Part shown: positions 61,649 through 64,000 of the stretch, one piece after another
Position numbering within the stretch: the stretch's first letter is position 1
How the letters are laid out: each line of letters opens with the position of its first letter
Assembly (NCBI RefSeq): GCF_918698085.1
Contig: NZ_CAKKLP010000006.1
Location: forward strand, 186,001 to 250,000
Origin: Chryseobacterium sp. Bi04
GTDB taxonomy: Bacteria > Bacteroidota > Bacteroidia > Flavobacteriales > Weeksellaceae
Direction of reading: 5' to 3'
DNA length: 64,000 nucleotides
The notes under the pieces: model-generated
Told to the model about the DNA's origin: nothing
The model's input: only the letters and a program-made list of their open reading frames with translations
The model's database searches: none
Program-made: the position numbers and the translations under genes

Positions 61649-64000
61649 ATGATCAACAACTACTTATTAAAAGGATCTGTCATTGCCGCATTCTTCTTTC
61701 AAAGCGGGCTTTTCGGACAGACCCTTATTCATTACTGGAATTTTAATAACAATGCTTCTGCAGCTTCCATCACTACACCTTCTTCCACACTGGCTAACGG
61801 CTCACTGAATGCGTTGGCGGGTGGCAGCAGTGTCATAGATTTTGCAAATGGTACAGGACAAAACTTCGATATTGGTAATCTGAATGCCAGAAATGGGGAT
61901 CTCTCCGGAACTCATTTAAGATTTAATAACCCTATTGGGGGTGCATTACAATTTAACCTTCCTACAACAGGGTATGACAATGTGAATATAAAATTCACGA
62001 CAAGAAGATCAGGCCAGGGAGCAGGAACACAGGCATGGTCTTATTCTACAGATGGAACTACCTTTACTCCCTATCAGACTGTAAATCCTCAGGATGCCAA
62101 TCCACAGCTCATTAGTTTTGATTTCTCAGCGGTAGCAGGTGTTTCCAATAACCCGAATTTTAAATTAAAAGTTGAATTCTCTGCAACAGGAGGAGGAACA
62201 GGCGGAAACAACCGTTTTGATAATTTTACTGTAGATGCAACTTCAACAGGAGGCGTTGACACTCCTCCTCCCACAGTCACGTATTTCCCTACAAACAACA
62301 CAAATAATGCTTCTACAACTGTTCACCCTACTATTTCTTTTAATGAAAATGTAAGATTGGCAGATAATTCCGCGATTAACGATTCTAATGCACAAAACCT
62401 GGTAGAGCTTCGTCTGGGAAACTCTACTGGTACACAAGTTCCCTTTAGTACAGCTTTCAGCAACAATATCATCACCATCATCCCAACTTCCGGCTTAGTG
62501 CCGGGGCAGACTTATTATGCAGCGCTTACACCGAATACCATTGAAGATTTCAGTGATAATAGAGTTACATCAGCGACTTCCAGCACCTTTACAGCTGCCG
62601 GAACTACAATTTCATTGGATAAGAATTTCATAAAAGTCAATGAAAATACAGGAAACCTGGCATTCAAAATTAACGTAGCCAACCCCTCAACGGCGACAGT
62701 TAATTTAGTTGTTAAGCCTGCCCCATTCAGCACAGCTGACAGCAATGATTTTAGTTTAGCCAACCAGACCATCACTATTACACCTTCCACAACAAGTTAT
62801 ACTGTCAATATTCCTATTATTGATGATGCAACGGAAGAACAGCAGGCAGAATATTTTGTGGTAAGCCTCGAAAATCCAACCGGAGCAACCATTTCGGGAG
62901 ATCATTCTGCAACAGTTTATATTATAGACAATGATAAACCGGCCCCGGCTCCGTCTAATCAGATACAGCTGAATTATATCGGAAGTTTTGATCCTTCAGG
63001 AAATAATAACAGTTCCACAGAAATTGTAGTTCACGATCCTTCCACACAGCGTTTATTTACAATCAGCTCTATTACAGATGTGTTTGATATTATTGATTTC
63101 AGTAATCCTTCCACTCCCTCGGTTATCAAAACAGTCAATATGGCTCCCTATGGCGGAATTACAAGTATCGCCGTGAAAAACGGAATCATAGCTGCAGCAT
63201 CTCCAAATACCAATCCGCAACAGAACGGTTCCGTAGTGTTTTTTGATAATAACGGAAATTTCCTGAAGCAAGTTACTGTAGGAGCTTTACCGGATATGAT
63301 TACCTTCACTCCCGACGGAACAAAGGTGATTACGGCTAATGAAGGAGAGCCAAATGATGCTTACACCGTAGATCCTGAGGGCACCATAAGCATCATTGAT
63401 ATTTCAGGAGGAATTGGTAACCTTACGCAAACTCATGTGACTACTCTTAATTTCAACAGTTTTGATGCTCAGGTTTCAGCCTTAGCAGCAACCGGATTAA
63501 GAAAAGTAAGAACCAACAATACCCTTTCTCAGGATTTAGAGCCTGAATATGTCACAGTAAGTGCAGACAGTCAAAAAGCCTGGGTAACGCTTCAGGAAAA
63601 CAATGCCATTGCAGAAATTGACCTTACCACCCAATCTATTACAGGGATTTGGGGATTGGGCAAAAAAGATATGAGCCTCCCGGGTAATGGCTTTGATGCC
63701 TCCGATAATAATGGAGAAGTATTAATTGCCAACTGGCCCGTAAAAGCTTATTACACTCCTGATGCTGTACAGAACTATAAAGTAGGAAATACCCATTATA
63801 TTGTAACAGCCAATGAAGGGGATGAAAAAGATCTTTCAGGATACAGCGAAAGAACTACAGTAGGTGCTAATAATTATACTTTAGATCCTGCTATTTTTCC
63901 TCAGGCCGCTCTATTAAAAGCTACTCATAATTTGGGTAGATTTAGGGTTTCATCGGCTACTGGAAATACAGATGGAGATACAGATTTTGAAGAAATCTCA
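61649..64000 (+). CDS. Secreted choice-of-anchor I family protein, 5' part
   Basis: The gene starts at 61649 and is open to the window end (784 codons). It has a signal peptide (ending about 24, SGLFGQ). An N-terminal sugar- or cell-surface-type beta domain (HYWNFNNNASA ... NFTVDATSTGG) is followed by an SbsA-like Ig domain (about 208-315), a Calx-beta repeat (about 316-430), and a beta-propeller of the choice-of-anchor I type (VFDIIDFSNPSTP, VTVGALPDMITFTPDGTKVITANEGEPND, VTANEGDEKDLSGYSERT). A T9SS tail is expected beyond the window. It may bind metal or phosphate compounds on the surface; not tested by sequence. Confidence 0.85.
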   Translation, partial: MINNYLLKGSVIAAFFFQSGLFGQTLIHYWNFNNNASAASITTPSSTLANGSLNALAGGSSVIDFANGTGQNFDIGNLNARNGDLSGTHLRFNNPIGGALQFNLPTTGYDNVNIKFTTRRSGQGAGTQAWSYSTDGTTFTPYQTVNPQDANPQLISFDFSAVAGVSNNPNFKLKVEFSATGGGTGGNNRFDNFTVDATSTGGVDTPPPTVTYFPTNNTNNASTTVHPTISFNENVRLADNSAINDSNAQNLVELRLGNSTGTQVPFSTAFSNNIITIIPTSGLVPGQTYYAALTPNTIEDFSDNRVTSATSSTFTAAGTTISLDKNFIKVNENTGNLAFKINVANPSTATVNLVVKPAPFSTADSNDFSLANQTITITPSTTSYTVNIPIIDDATEEQQAEYFVVSLENPTGATISGDHSATVYIIDNDKPAPAPSNQIQLNYIGSFDPSGNNNSSTEIVVHDPSTQRLFTISSITDVFDIIDFSNPSTPSVIKTVNMAPYGGITSIAVKNGIIAAASPNTNPQQNGSVVFFDNNGNFLKQVTVGALPDMITFTPDGTKVITANEGEPNDAYTVDPEGTISIIDISGGIGNLTQTHVTTLNFNSFDAQVSALAATGLRKVRTNNTLSQDLEPEYVTVSADSQKAWVTLQENNAIAEIDLTTQSITGIWGLGKKDMSLPGNGFDASDNNGEVLIANWPVKAYYTPDAVQNYKVGNTHYIVTANEGDEKDLSGYSERTTVGANNYTLDPAIFPQAALLKATHNLGRFRVSSATGNTDGDTDFEEIS

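Noticed and set aside
1..64000. tRNA and rRNA genes
   Set aside because: I looked for T-loop-like GGTTCRANTCC and conserved rRNA segments in intergenic regions and found none I could support.

Overview
The window looks like a chromosomal segment of a Chryseobacterium-like flavobacterium (Bacteroidota, Weeksellaceae). The evidence is an AT-rich sequence, a PafA-type alkaline phosphatase closely matching the Elizabethkingia/Chryseobacterium enzyme, a gldB-gldC pair, a type IX secretion (T9SS) sorting domain, a DUF6443/RHS protein, and Bacteroidota-type promoters (TTG-N19-TAnnTTTG). I see no rRNA, no tRNA and no CRISPR array.

Layout. 1-7.3 kb is mostly on the minus strand: an orphan T6SS tube protein (TssD/Hcp), a DUF2752 membrane protein, a YqjM-like old yellow enzyme, cytidine deaminase (plus strand), then barstar, an archaemetzincin-like lipoprotein, a GIY-YIG gene bracketed by inverted repeats, a barnase-family RNase, nadE, two GNAT acetyltransferases and an LRR protein. 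7.3-14.9 kb is on the plus strand: gldB, gldC, a cystathionine gamma-synthase-type enzyme, small enzymes, a REP-associated tyrosine transposase (RAYT) embedded in tandem REP blocks, a Sua5/YrdC-type tRNA-modification enzyme and CCA-adding enzyme. 15-18.2 kb is a vitamin B12 uptake operon (BtuG-like lipoprotein, BtuB-like receptor) under a cobalamin riboswitch with a recognisable promoter. pafA follows. 20-25.2 kb is a plus-strand run of small metabolic and regulatory genes.

25.5-40.7 kb is the most unusual part. A T9SS-sorted beta-propeller-like protein, an RHS-like protein and a large DUF6443/RHS-core protein with a C-terminal toxin tip form a tight operon (5-bp gaps) with a lipoprotein immunity candidate. 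Behind it lie four more orphan 'RHS tip + toxin + immunity' cassettes. Each starts with DNA homologous to the end of the main RHS core, and several are preceded by a hairpin. Three of the orphan tips carry JAMM/JAB-like metallopeptidase motifs, and most immunity candidates are exported. One cassette is frameshifted in an A-run, and another appears to be.

40.9-54 kb holds malate dehydrogenase, a heme oxygenase plus bacteriophytochrome pair (biliverdin production and use), a membrane protein, a nucleoid-associated protein, a duplicated pair of 'tiny membrane ORF + 118-131 aa protein' modules, a thioredoxin-like protein, a membrane acyltransferase and an AraC-DoxX-cupin group. 53.7-54.7 kb is an aerolysin/ETX-MTX2-like pore-forming lipoprotein gene broken by one extra base in a C5 run. 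dnaK (minus strand), ppk1-ppx (ATGA overlap), an NAD(P)-binding epimerase-like gene and the 5' part of a large 'choice-of-anchor I' secreted protein complete the window.
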